Assembly: GCA_013396525.1 (NCBI GenBank)
Contig: VWYX01000929.1
Location: 265,825-329,824 of the forward strand
DNA: 64,000 nucleotides
From: Chaetorhynchus papuensis
Taxonomy: Eukaryota; Chordata; Aves; Passeriformes; Rhipiduridae
Reading direction: 5' to 3'
In this document: positions 1 to 15,500 of the stretch, piece after piece
Position numbering within the stretch: the stretch's first letter is position 1
How the letters are laid out: each line of letters begins with the position of its first letter
The notes under the pieces: model-generated
Seen by the model: only the letters and a program-made list of their open reading frames with translations
What the model was told of the DNA's origin: nothing
Databases searched by the model: none
Translations under genes and position numbers: made by a program

Positions 1-550
1 CCCAGTTTGTGTATAAGCAAAACAAGTAATTCTTCTGGAATCTGACCTTTCCTGCCTTTAGGGTGTTGTGTTTGAGCTAAACCTTTGCTAAAATCCACAG
101 CAGTTCACAAGGTTTAAAAAATCTTAGTAACATAAAACAAAATCAAATAAAATGTAATGGCTTCATTTACTTCTGCTCCTCTTTTTATGCATCTGCAACG
201 TTTTTTCCTTCAGGATAAGGAATGCACATTAAGCACTTCATGAGCAGACACAAGAATGTGATTTAGGATGGATCAGTGTAATCAGAACAACATTAGTTCT
301 GATCTGTGAATTATACAGTGATAGACAAATGCAGATCTTCAGTGGAAACAAGTGCTCCACGGGCCTTTTGCTTCTTCAGTACTTGAAATGTTTTGCTTCT
401 GGGTCTCAAGAGAAAAAATTGACCCCAAAGTGTCGGAAATCCTTGTAATTGAAAGGAATTAAAGGAGATTAAAGGGGAACCCCTTTGAATTTGTCCTGTG
501 AAATAGGAATAACTGAAAGTTAAAAAGGAGGGGAAATATCTTTTTTTCAG
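1..550 (+). other. MYOM3 intron, no other feature seen
   Basis: Intronic sequence ending in a pyrimidine-rich acceptor at 550. No coding segment, RNA gene or clear repeat was recognised. The open frame on the minus strand at 311-559 has no family resemblance. Confidence 0.6.
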
Positions 551-3500
551 ATGTTCCATGGAAGATTCTGCTGAATACAGCGTGGAAGTAAAGAATCAGT
601 ATGGTGAAGCTTATTCATTTGCTACAGTGCTTGTCAGGAGTGAGTACAAATGTTCCTTTGGGTTTAAGCTTTCAAATACTGCAGAGTCTTCAAAATATTT
701 TCATTATCTGATAGGCACACACAAGCACTCTGGAAAAGCAAAGTACTTTGATAGGAGCTGAAAGAACAGCTTCTCTTCCTTAGTCACTCCTGGGCCCAGC
801 CAAAGTCTTTCCTTTCAGGTTCCATATGGACACAGCTGTCCTTTCACTGGGATAAAATTGTACTAAATTTAGGTGCTTATTTCTTCTGGACTGCTATGAA
901 ACAGCCCCACAGTTAAACACACAGCAGGCTTACAGAGAGCCTGCTAAAGATAAGCAAGAAATGGGTTCCCAAGAATTGTGCAGCTTGAAAAGGCAGGAGC
1001 CAAAGTGACAGACCCCTCCTGAGCTCTGGGTAACTGAGTGCACGTGAGCATTCAGAGCAGGATTAGACACTGGAACAGTCATGGGAACAATTTCCTCTGC
1101 AGACACATCCCCAGTGGCTTGTGAAGGGCATCAGCTGTCGAATGAATGAAAGTTTTACCCCATGGTGACACTTTAAAGGTTCAAATTAAGGGCTGGCTTG
1201 AGAGAAAACCAGTTTGCTGAGCATCACTGGGTGTTTTTAAGACAATAAACACTCCATGAGATTTGCTAAACATATTTTCTTCTTGTCTTATAGAATATTA
1301 TGGAAAGGAGTCAGGATTTGATTCAGAAATATACAAAAGTGAGTAAATCATTGACATTGTTATTAATTATTTTTATAGCCTGATGCAATTTGAATATTTT
1401 TTCCCTGAGATCTTTTCCTGGCAGCCTGACTGCACATGCAAAGTGCAAGGCCCACTCTAAAGGCTCTGGAAGTCTCTTTACCATGTTGACTTTTATTCCA
1501 TAGGATCCCTTTTGGCCAGAGAGGCAGATTTTGCTTTTCCACTGAAACCCTTATTTGCGAGAGAAAAGGAGCCTTTCACCCTCTCCTGTTACTTCTCCTC
1601 TGATTTACTGGACCACCAACGAGGCATCACCTGGTTCAGAGATGGTTTGTAGGCAACAGCTGAGTTCATGTGCATTTACCTCTGGGAACATCCCACTGGA
1701 ATTCATAGCTGTGACTGAATGTTCACAGAAAAAAAAAGAAAAAAAAATTAAAATTCGGAATTCCTGAGCTGCTCTCAGCTCTGCTGAAGCTACAGATGTT
1801 ACTATTTAATGTCTGTCTTTTCCTCATTTGTAAAAGATGATACAGAGAAAGTGCCAAGTGCTTGAAAAGCCTGTGGTTCTCCAGTGAGAAAAACTTTTGG
1901 ATACTCTGTGTTGTTCTGCTGGCAATCAAAGGTTTCCATCTTGGCAATCTTTCTGTCCATGGCTGTAATCTGAAGGCACAACAATAATGTCAGGAACCTC
2001 TTAGAGATCTCTCATCTCACTCTGTGTTTTTTGCTGCATTTGGGAAATCCACCACTCCTAACCAGGCAAATCCAGGTGAAATTCCTTTCTCCCTTTTCCT
2101 GCTCCACAGGGGAGCTGCTGCAGGACTCGGAAGGTCAGGAACTGAGGTACCAGGACCGTGAGGCCTCTCTGACAGTGCCGTGTGCTCACAAAGAGGATGA
2201 GGGGTTCTACACCATCCGTGTCCCCTCGCTGGACGGATACAAGGAGCAGACCACTTATGTGTTTGTTAGAGGTATCTGCAGAACAAAAGTTCCTTTCCTA
2301 TTGCCTTGGCATAAAGGAATTCCCACCCTCACACACAAGGAAACAGCTCCCAATTTTGAGCATGGATACAATTATCACAATGCAAATCTTATTTTCAGTG
2401 GTGATTTCAGTATTAGAAAATAGGATTTGTGTTACTGGGATAGGCCCTTGGACACTTAAAATTTAGTCTATTCAATGATAATTTTGGAAGAGAAAAGAAC
2501 AAAACCTAAGGCCCCTCACTTGGTGTTGGTACAGACGCTGCAGCACTAACAGCTGGTGCCCCAGGATCCCCCCTCAACGTGAAATGCCACGATGTGAACA
2601 AAGACTGCTTGGTCCTTTCTTGGGTGGCACCCAGTGACGATGGAGGAAGCCCAGTCCTGGGATACCTCATTGAAAGGTCTGTCAGTTAATCACCTTTGAG
2701 CTAAAACCCCTCATTCTCTTGTGGAAATAGCACGAAGGAACCCCGTGGGCTGTGCTTCCTTGCAGGTGTGTGGCTGGCTCAGAGGAGTGGGTGCAGTGCA
2801 ATGCCCAGCCTGTGAAAAGCTGCAGGTGCCCGGTGCTGGGCCTTGCTGAGGGACAGACGTACCAGTTCCGGGTCAAGGCTGTCAACAAGGCTGGCATCAG
2901 CCGCCCTTCAAAGGCCAGTGACCCCGTCACAACCCACGATGCCAGCAGGGACAAGAGAGTGACAGGTTGGTACCAAACCTCAGCACCACGGGAGGCTGCA
3001 GGAATAACTGAGTGCAGATTGTCCAGATCCTTCCCATTCCCACAAATGCCTTCTCTGAGCCCATCTCAGGAGCACTCTGAACAGAAAAAGCTCAAAATAC
3101 CGTTGTTTGTGACATAAAATGCCTATAATTATGCACAGAACAAATGACCTGGGTTCTGTGTTTCTCCCCAAGCACCTCCTGTGGGTGGATAACACTGCCC
3201 TGTTTGCCATTACAGTGATCCCCTACGACGAGGGCAGGACAATAGAAATATCCAAGGATGACCTGGAAGGTGAGTTCCAATTTCCCCAAAACATCTCCTT
3301 TATATTGAAGAACCTTAATTTACAATGGGAGAACAGAATCCATTGGAAAAGAGCTTGGTTTTCCTGCCGTGTTATCACTGAAATGAAGCCATTCCTGCCT
3401 TCCCATAGGACACATCAAAATTCCCTTGCCACCCACCAATGTTCATGCAAGTGAGGTCAGAGAAGATTATGTGGCTTTGGCCTGGGACGAACCAGATCCA

Positions 3501-6500
3501 AGAGGCAGAGAGCCCCTAAATTATTATGTGGAAAAGGTAAGAAAATAATATCACACAGTCATAAGGCACCAAATTGTAGTTATTAAAGATGCCTTTCAAG
3601 GAGGGGAGCTGAGCCATGATCCTGATCCCAACACCAACTCAAGGACTAATGATTAACAGGGAATAAACAAGTGACTTTTGCACCACAGAACAGTGGTAGA
3701 ATTCTGACAGGAAGACCTATTCCTGCCCTACAGCCCTGAAGGGTGGAAAAGCTGTGAAGAACTACACAATACCGCACTGTCCTGTTCCCCACTAATCATT
3801 CTGGTGGTTAATTAGTATCTTCTACCAATCTCCTTTCATACATTCTCACTTCTCACCTCCTGTAGCAAAGGGGCCCTCTGTTGCCAAGGTAGAAAAGTTT
3901 GGGTATATCAACAAGAAATACGTAATTTATGGCTTTGGCTTGTGTTTTGTTTGGAGTTTTTTGAAACTCCTTTCCTACAAAGACCAGCTTTGTTATTGGT
4001 CAGGAGGGTTTTGTGCTTCCAGTAGGAGTTGTAAATCATCCCCTTTTCCGTTACAGTCGCTCGTAGGCAGCAACTCCTGGCAAATGGTGAACCTGGATAT
4101 GCCAGCAAATTCCCCAAGATTTGCACTCTTTGATCTGGTTAAGGGAAAATCGTTCCGGTTCCGCGTGCGATCCGTGAACAAGTACGGGATCAGCGAGCCC
4201 TCCCTGCCCAGCCCACCCATCACTGCCGGCACAAAACTGGGTAATTATTGCATTGCTCTGCACCAACCATGTGGAGAGAGGGACTGACTCTGAAGGGAAC
4301 AAGGGGGATCCCCTGCCCACCCTCTCCTCTAAACTTCATGGTCTATGATTACACAGCAGTCGCTTTGATATAAGGAAATCTCCTAAAGCCTTAAATCCTT
4401 CTTTAATTGGTTTGCAGTTGGTCAGGGCAGTGTAAATCTAAGCAAGCAGTGAGTGGGGAATTACATTTAATAAAATAGGAACAGTTGAAGCCTGTGTTTA
4501 ATCCAAGGATGCTTCCAGCATGGTGTGAGGGAGGTGACAGTGTGGAAGGAATGCCAGCAGCCTGGTTTGGGGGGCTCAGCCAGCACAGCAGCCTCTGCAG
4601 GGCTGCTCTGGGTTGTTTTCTTCCTGGACTGAGCTGACAGCAAGAGGGGCAAAGGCTCATGTTGGTGTCCAACCTGGCCTTGGGCATTTCCTGGGAGGGG
4701 GCAGCCACAGCTTCTCAGGGCAACAATTTGAAAATGGTGCTCTGGAAAAGGCGAATAAACCAAACAGACTAACTCATTTATAATATTTTGGGCTTTTTAA
4801 ATTATAGATTTTAAACATCACTATTTTTGTCTGTGTCTTTTGTTTGTTTCTTTCCTTTTTTAGCTCCCGTGCCTCCACCATCTCAGGTTTTGGCTTTCAG
4901 AGACACCAAGACATCTGTTGTTCTGCAGTGGGACAAGCCAAAGGATGGCCTGGAGCCCCTGGGCTATTACATCTACTGCCGGGAGACGGGCACGGAGGAA
5001 TGGCAAACAGTCAATAACAAGCCAGTGACATGCAACGAGTGAGTTCAGCTCCTCTGCTCCACTGAGGGATGACAGGGGCCCAACCTGGATTCTTCTGTTT
5101 GTGGCTGGAGTCATGTTTCAGATAAAAAAAGAACTTCCTTCAGTCCCCACACACAGGCTGGCACGCACACCAACACCACGGAGGGTGCAGGATTGCTCCG
5201 AGCCTCACTTTTACACCCCGAGCTGGCAGCAAAGGCTGTGTGCTCTCCACAGGCTGGGGCTGTACAGCCACACAGACCCTGGGGCACCAGCAGAACCACA
5301 TTCCGTGGTTTTGCCTGTTTTCCTGTAGAGTAGGTCGGTGCCAATCACATGCAGGATTTACAGTCCCTCTCCAGTTGTGGGGGTCATGTCAAGCAGAAAA
5401 AGTCCATTAAAAAGTCCTGCTTATCTCCCTGCCAATGGTGAGTCCTCTCCATCTGACCCATATTCACTGTGATTTATTTGGAGCCATTTCATGTGACACA
5501 TTAATTTGCAGTGACACATAATGATTTTGCAAGAACAGAGCCTTATTGAAGTGTGCTGCTGTCTGTTTAAGCACTGTGCTTTGCACAGGCAAACACAAAC
5601 ATATTCATTTGCTCTCCCAGATTTACTGTTCCTGGGCTGCAGCCTGGAAAAGAATATGTGTTCTGTGTGAAATCTGTCAGTGAGGCAGGACTGAGTGAGA
5701 GCTCACCAGAAACAGATCCCATCATTGTCAGGCCGGCGATCGGTGAGTAGTGACCAAAATTAAACCCCCATCTGTCAGGGCACAGCTCCCAGTGCCTGCT
5801 ATGGTGACAGTGTCTGAGAAACAAAACAAAAGGGAACTCATTTTCTTGTACCCTGCAGCTTCTGCCATCAATTACACTTGCCAAGCGTGGACAGAGTTAA
5901 TTAATTGACATTTTAACCGAGCAGTGTGTTACATTTGCAGTGTTAATTTGGCTCTGGTACAAGTGACCATTTTAAGTGCTAGTTATGTCATGTCTTGAAA
6001 GCAACACTGGAAATTTCTCAGGGAAATTAGAAAACCCTACAACCATGCCATCCAGGATCTAACCCTGCATGCCCCCCATTTTATCAACCCACTGCTTCCA
6101 TGTTTTCTGTCACACAAACCATAAAGCACCAGGCAAGAAACATCCTGAGACACATCCATGTGACTTCCAAATGAGAAGGTGGACGTTGTGTTGAGCAGTT
6201 CTGTTGTGTCTGTCCCTCTGTGCCCAGCCTGTCCCTCGGCCCCACACAGCTTTGTGCTGCTGCACTGTGGCAAGGCTGAGATGACCATCGGCTGGAAAGC
6301 CCCGAAGCGCAAAGGAGGAACGAAGATCCTGGGTTATTTCCTGGACCAGCACGACCACTCTGAGCTGGACTGGCACGAAGTCAACACTCGGCCAATTCCT
6401 CTGCGAGTTTGCACGGTATCCATTTGGAGCACAGCTGGGAACAGCTGGACCAAGGGTTGAGCTGGCTTTCCTCTACTTCTTCTAGTCCAGAACTGCCCTG

Positions 6501-9500
6501 CTGCCCTCCCCAGCCCACGCAGGGCTGCACTAACCATGTCTGCCCTTCTGCACCCCAAGGTCAGCAGCCTGCAGGAGGGGCACCTCTACGAGTTCCGTGC
6601 CCGTGCCATGAACAGGGCTGGAGCTGGGGAAGTGTCCGAGCCCAGCGACTTGTTCAGATGTGAGGAATGGACAATGCCAGAGCCAGGTATCCCTCATGTA
6701 AAACCATCCAGGAAAATACCACCAGGTGTATTTGTTACCTCCTCACCCTTCCAAGGGATTTCTACCACAGATCTGGTTGCTCCCAGGACAACCACAGAAA
6801 CAGGAAAAACACACAAACACTTCCAGGGATGTTCCCATGCAGGGTATTATTCCTGTATTACACAGAAACACCACCCAGGTATTTTTAATAATATTGTTTC
6901 CAGAGAATGAAGAATCTGGATCTAAACTCTAAATAGCTTTGTCTTTACACCACAGCAAATAACATTAGAGCAGCTGGTTATGCTACTTTATAAACCTACC
7001 CCTAATTACCATAGAAAGCATCCTCTACAGACCCACATGGAACTGTTACCTTAAGCTCTGCTCTCTGATCCCAACCCAACTGCAGTTTTCCCTGTTCCCT
7101 TGTGTGCCAGGCCCTCCTTACGACGTGAGGTGCACTGAAGTGAGGGACTGCTCCCTGCAGCTGCACTGGGAAGCTCCGCTGTACCTGGGAGCAGGGCCAC
7201 TCACGGGGTATTTCATAGACCTGTGTGAAGAAGGCTCAGAGGAGTGGAAACAAATAAACAAGCGGCCCACAGCCACCACCCACATGAAGGTCTGTGCCTG
7301 CTCTTGGTGTCCAAGTGCTGCTTCTCTTAGGTCTGACAGTAATTCCTGGCTGTGTTTCCTGCAGGTTTCAGACCTGGAGACAGGGAAATGCTACATTTTC
7401 CGAGTAAGAGCACTGAACAAGGCTGGAGTTGGACCCCCCTCACTCCCCTCAGATCCTGTGGTGGCTAAAACCAAAGCTGGTATGAAACTAAAAGCAATGA
7501 GATTGGGCCAGTCTGTAAATAAATTGATGATTTGGGTGAAAAACTGCTTTATGATGCATCAGCTACTTGCTTCACAGCAAGAAACACCCTCACTAAAACA
7601 AAGATTACAAATCAAACTGCCCAAATTATTTAGCTCTAACTGTGCACTATATGGTTTGGGTTTTGGGGGTTGTTTTTTGAGTTAGATGTGCAGAAGCTCA
7701 GCCCTGATCTGCTTTGGTAAGGAATGTTTTGTGGGTTTTTTGCTCATACAGGCACAAATGAAATTGAGCTCGGGGTGGATGAAGAGGGTTTCATTTATAT
7801 GGCTTTTGAAGCTCCTGAGAAGAATGACTCCTCTGAATTTATCTGGTCAAAGGACTATGAGGGACCTCCAGACGCTGACAGAGTCCAGATTCAAGAGAAA
7901 GGCAATAGGTGAGTTTCTAATGCACACTGAGAAAATGATCATGGACTGGCGAGTGAAGAACACATTAAACACCAAGAAAAATGTGAAGCCAAATGTTTCC
8001 CTCTCCTTTCCCTGATTCCCAGCCCTGGTGTCTGTGAAATGGGCTGTTCAGTGCAATCTGGGGAGCATCTGCTGTCAGATTACCAATATCTTTACCCTGC
8101 TCCTCATGTCATTTATAAATTCCCATGAGTTCTATATTTCCTGTTCTGGGTGTATCAAATTCTGTTATAGGAGGCATCATTTCTGAGGAAAATATAGTTT
8201 TTGCTATTATTCTTTTTACTTCTAGATCAAAACTGATACTGAAAGAGCCCTCAGAGAAGGACCTGGGTGTGTATTCAGTGGAGGTCACGGATGTAGATGA
8301 TGATATCTCTGCCAGCTGCACTTTAACAAAAGAAGGTAAAAACTGGTAATTGCTAACAACAAAACCTGATCTGCCTTATTTTTCTAATCTTAGATGTTTA
8401 GAGGAAAGTTTCTTGCAGAAGAATAGTGAGTGACTAATGTCACTTAATGGTATCATTAAAAAGATGTTTCCCATTCCTCGAAGGCTCAAGGGCAGTTTCT
8501 TTTACAGTCCCCTAAGGAAAGATTCCGTGCTCCTGCAAAGTCATTTTTCCATTGCAGTTCAGATTTCACACTTGGCTATCCTGTCACAGTGATTTAAAAC
8601 CTCTTTAGCATGCTCCTTGAATTGATCCAACCAACATTTTATTCAGATATAACCAACAATTACCTTCACCACCTGTTCTAGTCCTCCCCATTATCGAATG
8701 TTTTATCCTCTCTTTGACATAAATAAAGTTTATCAACAAATTCAATTAAATTGATACAATTAATTTGTTTTGGCCTAGTGTTGACTTTCTATTCTCTGCA
8801 TTTCAGATCTGGACAAGTTATTGAAACGTAGCCACGAAATCAGGAACCCACGTAAGTTGAAGCAGCAAAAAGCCACGAGCACAGAGCCAGCCTGGGAAAG
8901 GGGAACCCCAGCACAGCCCTGGCTGAGCCAAACCCTGTGGTGTGCCTGTGATTCCCCTGCGGGGTTCTCTCTGTTTGCCAGTGATCAAGCTAATATCTGG
9001 CTGGAACATTGATGTTCTGGAGAAAGGGGAAGTGAGGCTGTGGCTGGAGGTGGAGAAGCTGTCCCCAAACGCTGAGCTGCACCTGATCTTCAATGACAAG
9101 GAGCTCACCAGTACCCCAGTAGGTTTTCTGCATTTAATCCTGATTTACTTTCCCACTGCCGAACAGGGAGGTTGAGCAAATGGGCACATTCCCAGTTTTC
9201 CAAATTCCCATCAGATATTTTGATGGAGATTTTGAACTGAATACAGACAAATCTCATCAATTCTAAGAGCAGATGGACGTGATTTTTTTCTCAGTCCAAA
9301 GCACTGGAAATAACCCTGCCATGTGTGTTACAGCACCCTCCAACCTCCCCATACATCCACAAAAATGTTCAGGCCTCCTCCTTGTCCTCCCATATCAAAT
9401 TAATATTAGAACATTTAAAAAATACTTGGAATGAGAGGACCAGACGGGAGAACAGTTGAGAATGAAGCACAAATATAAATCATGGGCTGTCAGCTCAGTG

Positions 9501-12500
9501 CAGAGCAGCAATGCCAGATAACAACCAGGACCCCCAGAACAGAGGATGGGACCAGGCCAGAGCAGTTTGGAGCTGTCGGTGCCCTGTTGGGGGGGTGAAA
9601 GGAGCGTGTAACAAACTTATCTAAGGCTTTATCTCTTCTAAAGTCTGTCTCCTCTCCACTGCAGAACTGACACGGTTCTGCACAATGAAAAGCATTTGTC
9701 AGGCTCGTAGGAAGGGCAATATTTGCTCAGAGCAATCGGGGCAGTGAGGCAGAATGTGACAGTTGTGTTTAAGCACCCGGCAGTTTCGGGGTGCAGGAGG
9801 CTCAGTGGTACCTGCACCACGGCAAGAGGGGGGAAATATTCCTCATCCTGGCCAAATATGTAATTCCAGGTCACAGACTGTAACCAAGTGCAACTCTTCC
9901 ATGACACTGAAAATCACAGAGATTCTGCTTTCAGCTCTGTAGTATCCAACAAGGGAGAATGTTGTGTGTTAGGTGGTTTTCTTTGTTTTACACAGACACA
10001 CAAAATCAACTTTGTCAAAGAGAAAGGCCTTGTGGAACTGATAATCCAGGATTTCTGTGCTGATGACAAAGGGATGTACACAGCCCAGCTCAAAGATGGG
10101 AAAGCCAAAAATCAATTCACCCTTGTTCTTGTGGATGAATGTAAGTGGGAATTCGGGTTCAAATATAGACTGCCACGCTCAGTGGAAAGTTTGTGAGGCA
10201 CTTAAGGCCCCAAAGTATTTCCAACAGTCCTAAAGGCACACTGGGAATGGAGAGAGCAAATTTTAGCCCACATTTAAAGTCCAGGAATCATTTAAGAAAT
10301 GATCTGAATCTCTCTTTACCATAAATTAAAGCTTTTGGTCTTATAAATAGGTGCTTGATGATAAAAGCAGTCTGCTGAAGTGGAATGCTTAGTTCTTTCT
10401 TTCAGATGTTTCACATATTAGCTTGCAATGGTGAACTGTGCCTTGGCAGCAGAGTGGAGTGTGTGTAGTCATTTATCTCAGGGCGGGATCAGGCTGGAAA
10501 TTCAGTGTATTTAGCAGCTGGTTCATTGCACTGAATGCAGTAAAGAAACAGTGTCAACTGCACTCCAGGACACGGCACACAAGCTCAACATGGAACACAC
10601 AGCTCCCTGGACATGCAGTACAGAGAGCCTCCTAAAATTAATTAAAAATAGAAAGTAACAAGATTCTCATTCAAATCCTTCCCCATCGTGTGCCTATCTC
10701 TGGTTTCAGTTCTCTGCATTTTGCTTTCAAGTGACCTTCTAAAGCTTCCTAAGTTTTTGAATGGAAAATGTCTGTAAAATGTCAAATGTCCCTGACTCCC
10801 TGGAGAGACACAGGCACTTTCCCAGGGTGATTCAGCACTTGCTGGGGTCAGGATAGAAAATAAATTTTTTGAGCTGTGCTCTAAAAGTGCCCATTGGTCT
10901 TTACTGACAATGTAAAGGCAGATACTGAAGTTAGATGTGGTTGTGCTCTCTGCCTGCTTCGGTGTTTCTTACTTTTTAAGTATTTTAATTTCAGGGTTTT
11001 GGGCCTACCTTTTTATATGGTCAAATCTTGTATTTAATTTGTTAAATGCTTCATGGTCAGGTCTTCAATGGTGCTTTTTCATTTTTTATGAAAATAAATG
11101 TTAGGCTCTCAGCATAAACAAACAGCACAGCTCTAATGATAATGCCTTTGGTACAAGAAATATCCAATAATGGGGGGTTGTTGACTTTGTCCTTTGCTGT
11201 TCCCCAGCTTTTGCTAAAGTGGCAGAAGAAGCTGAAGCAAAACGGAGACAATGGAAGAAAAAGCAGGGTAAGATCAGCCAAAGATTAAGGACTGTCAGAA
11301 TTATGGCAGGATGGCAAAACCCGAGCAAAGTTATTCCACTTTATCATCTTTTTAAACACATTATTTAAGCTGATTAAGACACTAGGATAAGACTCCTTGT
11401 TTTCAGATACTCTGCCCTGCCCTCAAAAATCCAAGTATTAGCCAAGCTAGCCAGATTTATCAACAGAGATCTTCTGCATCAGTGCTGTGACACTGAACTG
11501 TCCAACCTGAATGTATATTCTGTAATTAAGATCCACTGCCTTTCCTTGTAGAAAACAGGTTTTCTAGCTAAGTTTATAAAGATCCATGCATTCCACTTTC
11601 ACCTCCCATCTTATGTTGATGAATAAAGAAGTTTATAAAACAAATTCAGAGGAAAAATATTACAATTGGAAAGGTGAGACCCTGCTAGTGAGGATAAAAA
11701 TATTCACTTAATAACGAGTGTCATCTCACTACGGGTCCAGTGTTGCTCAGTATAGGATGAAAGTGTGTCTGAAGTTACTTATTTCACAGTTTCCCTCCCT
11801 ATTCCCTGCTAAAGTCGGGATTTCCCAGCTGCACTGCGGGAATTCAGCACTAGATGGAGGCATTCCCGCAGGAAACGCGGCAAAGGCACCGCTACGTCCA
11901 TTTATTTTCTTTTCCAGGTCCACATTTCATAGAGAATTTGAAATGGAAAGTTTTGGAGAGCTGTGAAGTGCTCCTCACCTGCAAGGTACACAGAGCCCGG
12001 GCTGAATTCCTTCAGCATTCAGTTCTAGGTGTGAATTTTCACAGGATATGAGCAGTGCTTGTGCAAATGCTTTGCTGCAGACCAGTGACAGTAAGGGGAT
12101 GGTTTATTTGGGGCAGAAATTTTAACAAAGAAAGGAGTTTGTAAGATTCTGGAGCAATGTAAGTGATGCTTCATATTAGGACATCCAAGAACTGAGAAAT
12201 CAAATGTATTTTGACTTCTAAATGTTGACTTCAAACAGGCAACAAACCTGAGGAAGGACACGACCTTCCAGTGGTTCTTCAATCACAAGGCACGAGCTGG
12301 TGGAGGGTTTGATCCACAGACTGGGATGGGAACTCTGCAGATCACAAAGGTGAAACATCAAACAGCTCAGAGGTTCACAGGAAAATGGCAAAAAATAGGG
12401 GTTGATCTTATTAACATTCCACATGTGTTTTGGGTAGTGCCCACTGAGTGATAGAAACACTGAGAAAAGCAAGAGAGAAGAAACTTTTAATGTTACAGTC

Positions 12501-15500
12501 AGATTCTGAATCTGAATTCTGGTGGAATTCATGGCAGGGGGTTGGAACAAAATAATCTTTAAGGCCCCTTCCAACCCAAACCAGGCTGTGATTCTAAGAT
12601 CCTAATAAGAAATAAGATGTTTTTAACAGTGGATGGCTGTTGAAAGTTTAACACATCCTGAGAGGCTGAGAAGCACCTGAGGGCTTTTCAGGTTTCACAC
12701 AGGAACTGAGGGCCAAAGCTGAGCTACTGACACCCCAAAACCAACAGTTTCTGAACCAGGCCCCCCATTCCTTGCAAAGGAGGTTTTGGGGCTAACTGAC
12801 CCTTTTTTCCCCCTCACTTCTGCTCAGTTCAACCAAATTCATTGGGAAGGAAGAAGAAAATCTCAGATTTTTCCCCTTTTCCAAGTCCTGCCCTGTTTCA
12901 ATGACACAGGAAATTTCTTTGGGAGGGGTGTTGTTTGTTTTGGGGCTTGTTTGGGTTTTTTTAATCACATATATTTGGTAGGTAACCAAAGCAGATGAGG
13001 GCCTGTACAAAGCAGTTGTTTCAGATAACCGAGGAGAGGACTCCACCCAGCTGGACCTCACAAAAGGAGGTAAGAGAATCTTGGATCACACAATGAGACA
13101 CAACTCACACCCCTGCCCCGTGTTCATTGTGGATTTAAAACCAAATATCCTCACTTTCTATGAAACCTACATGGTTTTATAGGAGTTAAAACCTGCATTT
13201 AAATGTTACTGGTCAAATCTAAAGAGTTTCCTGCTCTACATCCTAATGTCATTTCCACCTGCAGTCATTTCTCAAGCTAGGACAGCATTATAAATTTGTC
13301 AAGCCCCACAGATAAAAGCTCAGGAATGTTTCAGTCACTTCAACCCAGAATCAATCAGAAGATTCTGCTGCCCAAGATTAAATCCTGTCTCAACATCTGG
13401 AATCCATCATTTAAACCTGGCACATAAATCTCCTGTCTGGGAGGCAGCTCCTGCACATGGGGAGTGTGAAGGAAGATAGGAGCATCTAAATTTAGTAAGA
13501 AATGCCCAGCATCTGAAAACAAATGAATCAGAGGCAAAAACTCCATTCCCAGTGAGCTTTGCCACAGAAAAAGACAGCAAATAACTTGTGGATATAAAAC
13601 ATCCCAACCATAGCGAAATTAATTGGTAGATGGGATGTGATTTGCTAAGTATTGTATTTATAAACACTGAAATCTTTGTGTTTCAGCCTTTGAGGAGCTT
13701 CTGAAGGAGCTGTGCAGGATCAGTGGTATGTGAGCTCTCAGCAGGTACAGCAGAGGGGAAAGGTGGGATGGCAACTGCCCCTGGGCTGTCCCCGGGTGTG
13801 GAACAACCACAGCACCATCCCCTCACCGCTCCTTTAGTTGGGATTTTGATATGGAACAGGTAAATTTGTGCATTCCTCCTCAATTTCAGTCTTTCCATTA
13901 CACCACCAGCTCTTTCTGCTACACCTCTGAAAATCCAGCCTACTGAGGAAGGCATCAAAATCTACACAGAGGTCAAGTACTACACAGACTACATGAAAAC
14001 GACCTGGTACCACAAGTAAGTCCCCCAAAAATATTTGCAAAGCTTCTGGAGCCCTGTTGCTTGTAATTAAATTACACATTTGGGGCTGAGCCCACGTATT
14101 TTTAAGGCAATTGTAGATTTGTGTGAGTGAGGGTTGAAAACCAACGTTCACTCTCATCCTGGAACATGTCTGGGAATTCCAGAATGAACAGCCATGTTAT
14201 TTTTATCTTAGCACTGCAGAAATATTTAGAAGTGATCATCTTTACTAGAATAATAATGATGCTGCACTTATGATACTTCTCAGTTACAGCCTCCTTGGTT
14301 ACAGACAGAATTTTTTCCAAACACTTTATTTTTACTTCTCACATTTTCCTAAACCACTCTCTTCCCCCACTCTGAATAAAAAATATTCCCAAAATTACAA
14401 AATTCTTCTCAGACACTGACTAATTTAGCCTCATAATGTCTTCCTAAATAGAGAACTGGTGTTTTATTAGATACCTCCTACACATGTATATAGGGGGTGA
14501 ATTTTTAATAACATTCAAGGGCTAAATACTTAGAAATATTCAACATGTAAATGGTATTTAATCTCCTAAATAAGAGGTCTTTTGTAGAGTTTGTGAAGCT
14601 TTGGCAAACTGCCTAAAAGCACAGCCCCATGGGATTTCCTCTCTCCATTAAATGAATCCCGACTCCCACACTTCCAACCACTACAGGTCTAGAAAAAGTG
14701 AACGCTCGGATTTCTCCAGCTCTCCTAAATATTATTGAAATGACATCACTTGTTTACTCAGGGAGAAACAACTGGAAAGCCGTGACAGGATGAGAGCTGG
14801 GAGCACCATGAATCAGATCTGGCTTCACATCCTGGACCCCACGGAGGCTGATAAGGGCAAATACACCCTGGAGTTATTCGATGGGAACAGCTCCCACAAG
14901 CTGTCAACAGACCTGTCTGGGCAAGGTGAGCTGAGTCACACCGTGGCACCACCTGAGCTGCTTTCCAGGAGCCCTTCAAATCCTGGGCAGGGATTCCTCT
15001 CTCCCTTATTGGAGAGGGAGCTGATTTCCATATGGAACTGGGGTAAGGAGGACAGTGAAGGGCCCACAGAAACACAAGGAGAGGGGAAGTGGGCAGGAAA
15101 AAGGATTGAAGCCTTTAGGGAGCCTCGGCACTGCTGGGGAAAGGATGAGCAGGGGGGCAGCTGCTCCTGGGATGTGTCCAATTCCTCCACTGGCCAACAG
15201 AGCTCACAGGTGGCATCTTGGAAAAGAGAATTTTCAGGTTTACAAAGGCTTCTCCAAACTGCTGGAGTTTTTTTCCTCCTCTGAAGTTCTCTTTGGAAAG
15301 AGAGAAGTCAGTCCCACTTATTTCAGCAGTACACAAACAGAGCTGTGTTTCCTTAAGGCAGGGATAGATACCATCTAGAGGGTAATTACATTTATCCATG
15401 TAATCCCAGCACCGATAGCAACAACATGATGTTAAATCTACTGAGTCAAACGGCAACTTTACCTAAAACCTTTCCTTCTTGCAGTCTTTGACGATGCCCT

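Noticed and set aside
13889..13909. Upstream acceptor (AATTTCAG) for the MYOM3 exon ending at 14015
   Set aside because: Using it puts a stop codon in frame within 45 nt. The acceptor ending at 13909 keeps the frame and the Ig-domain sequence.
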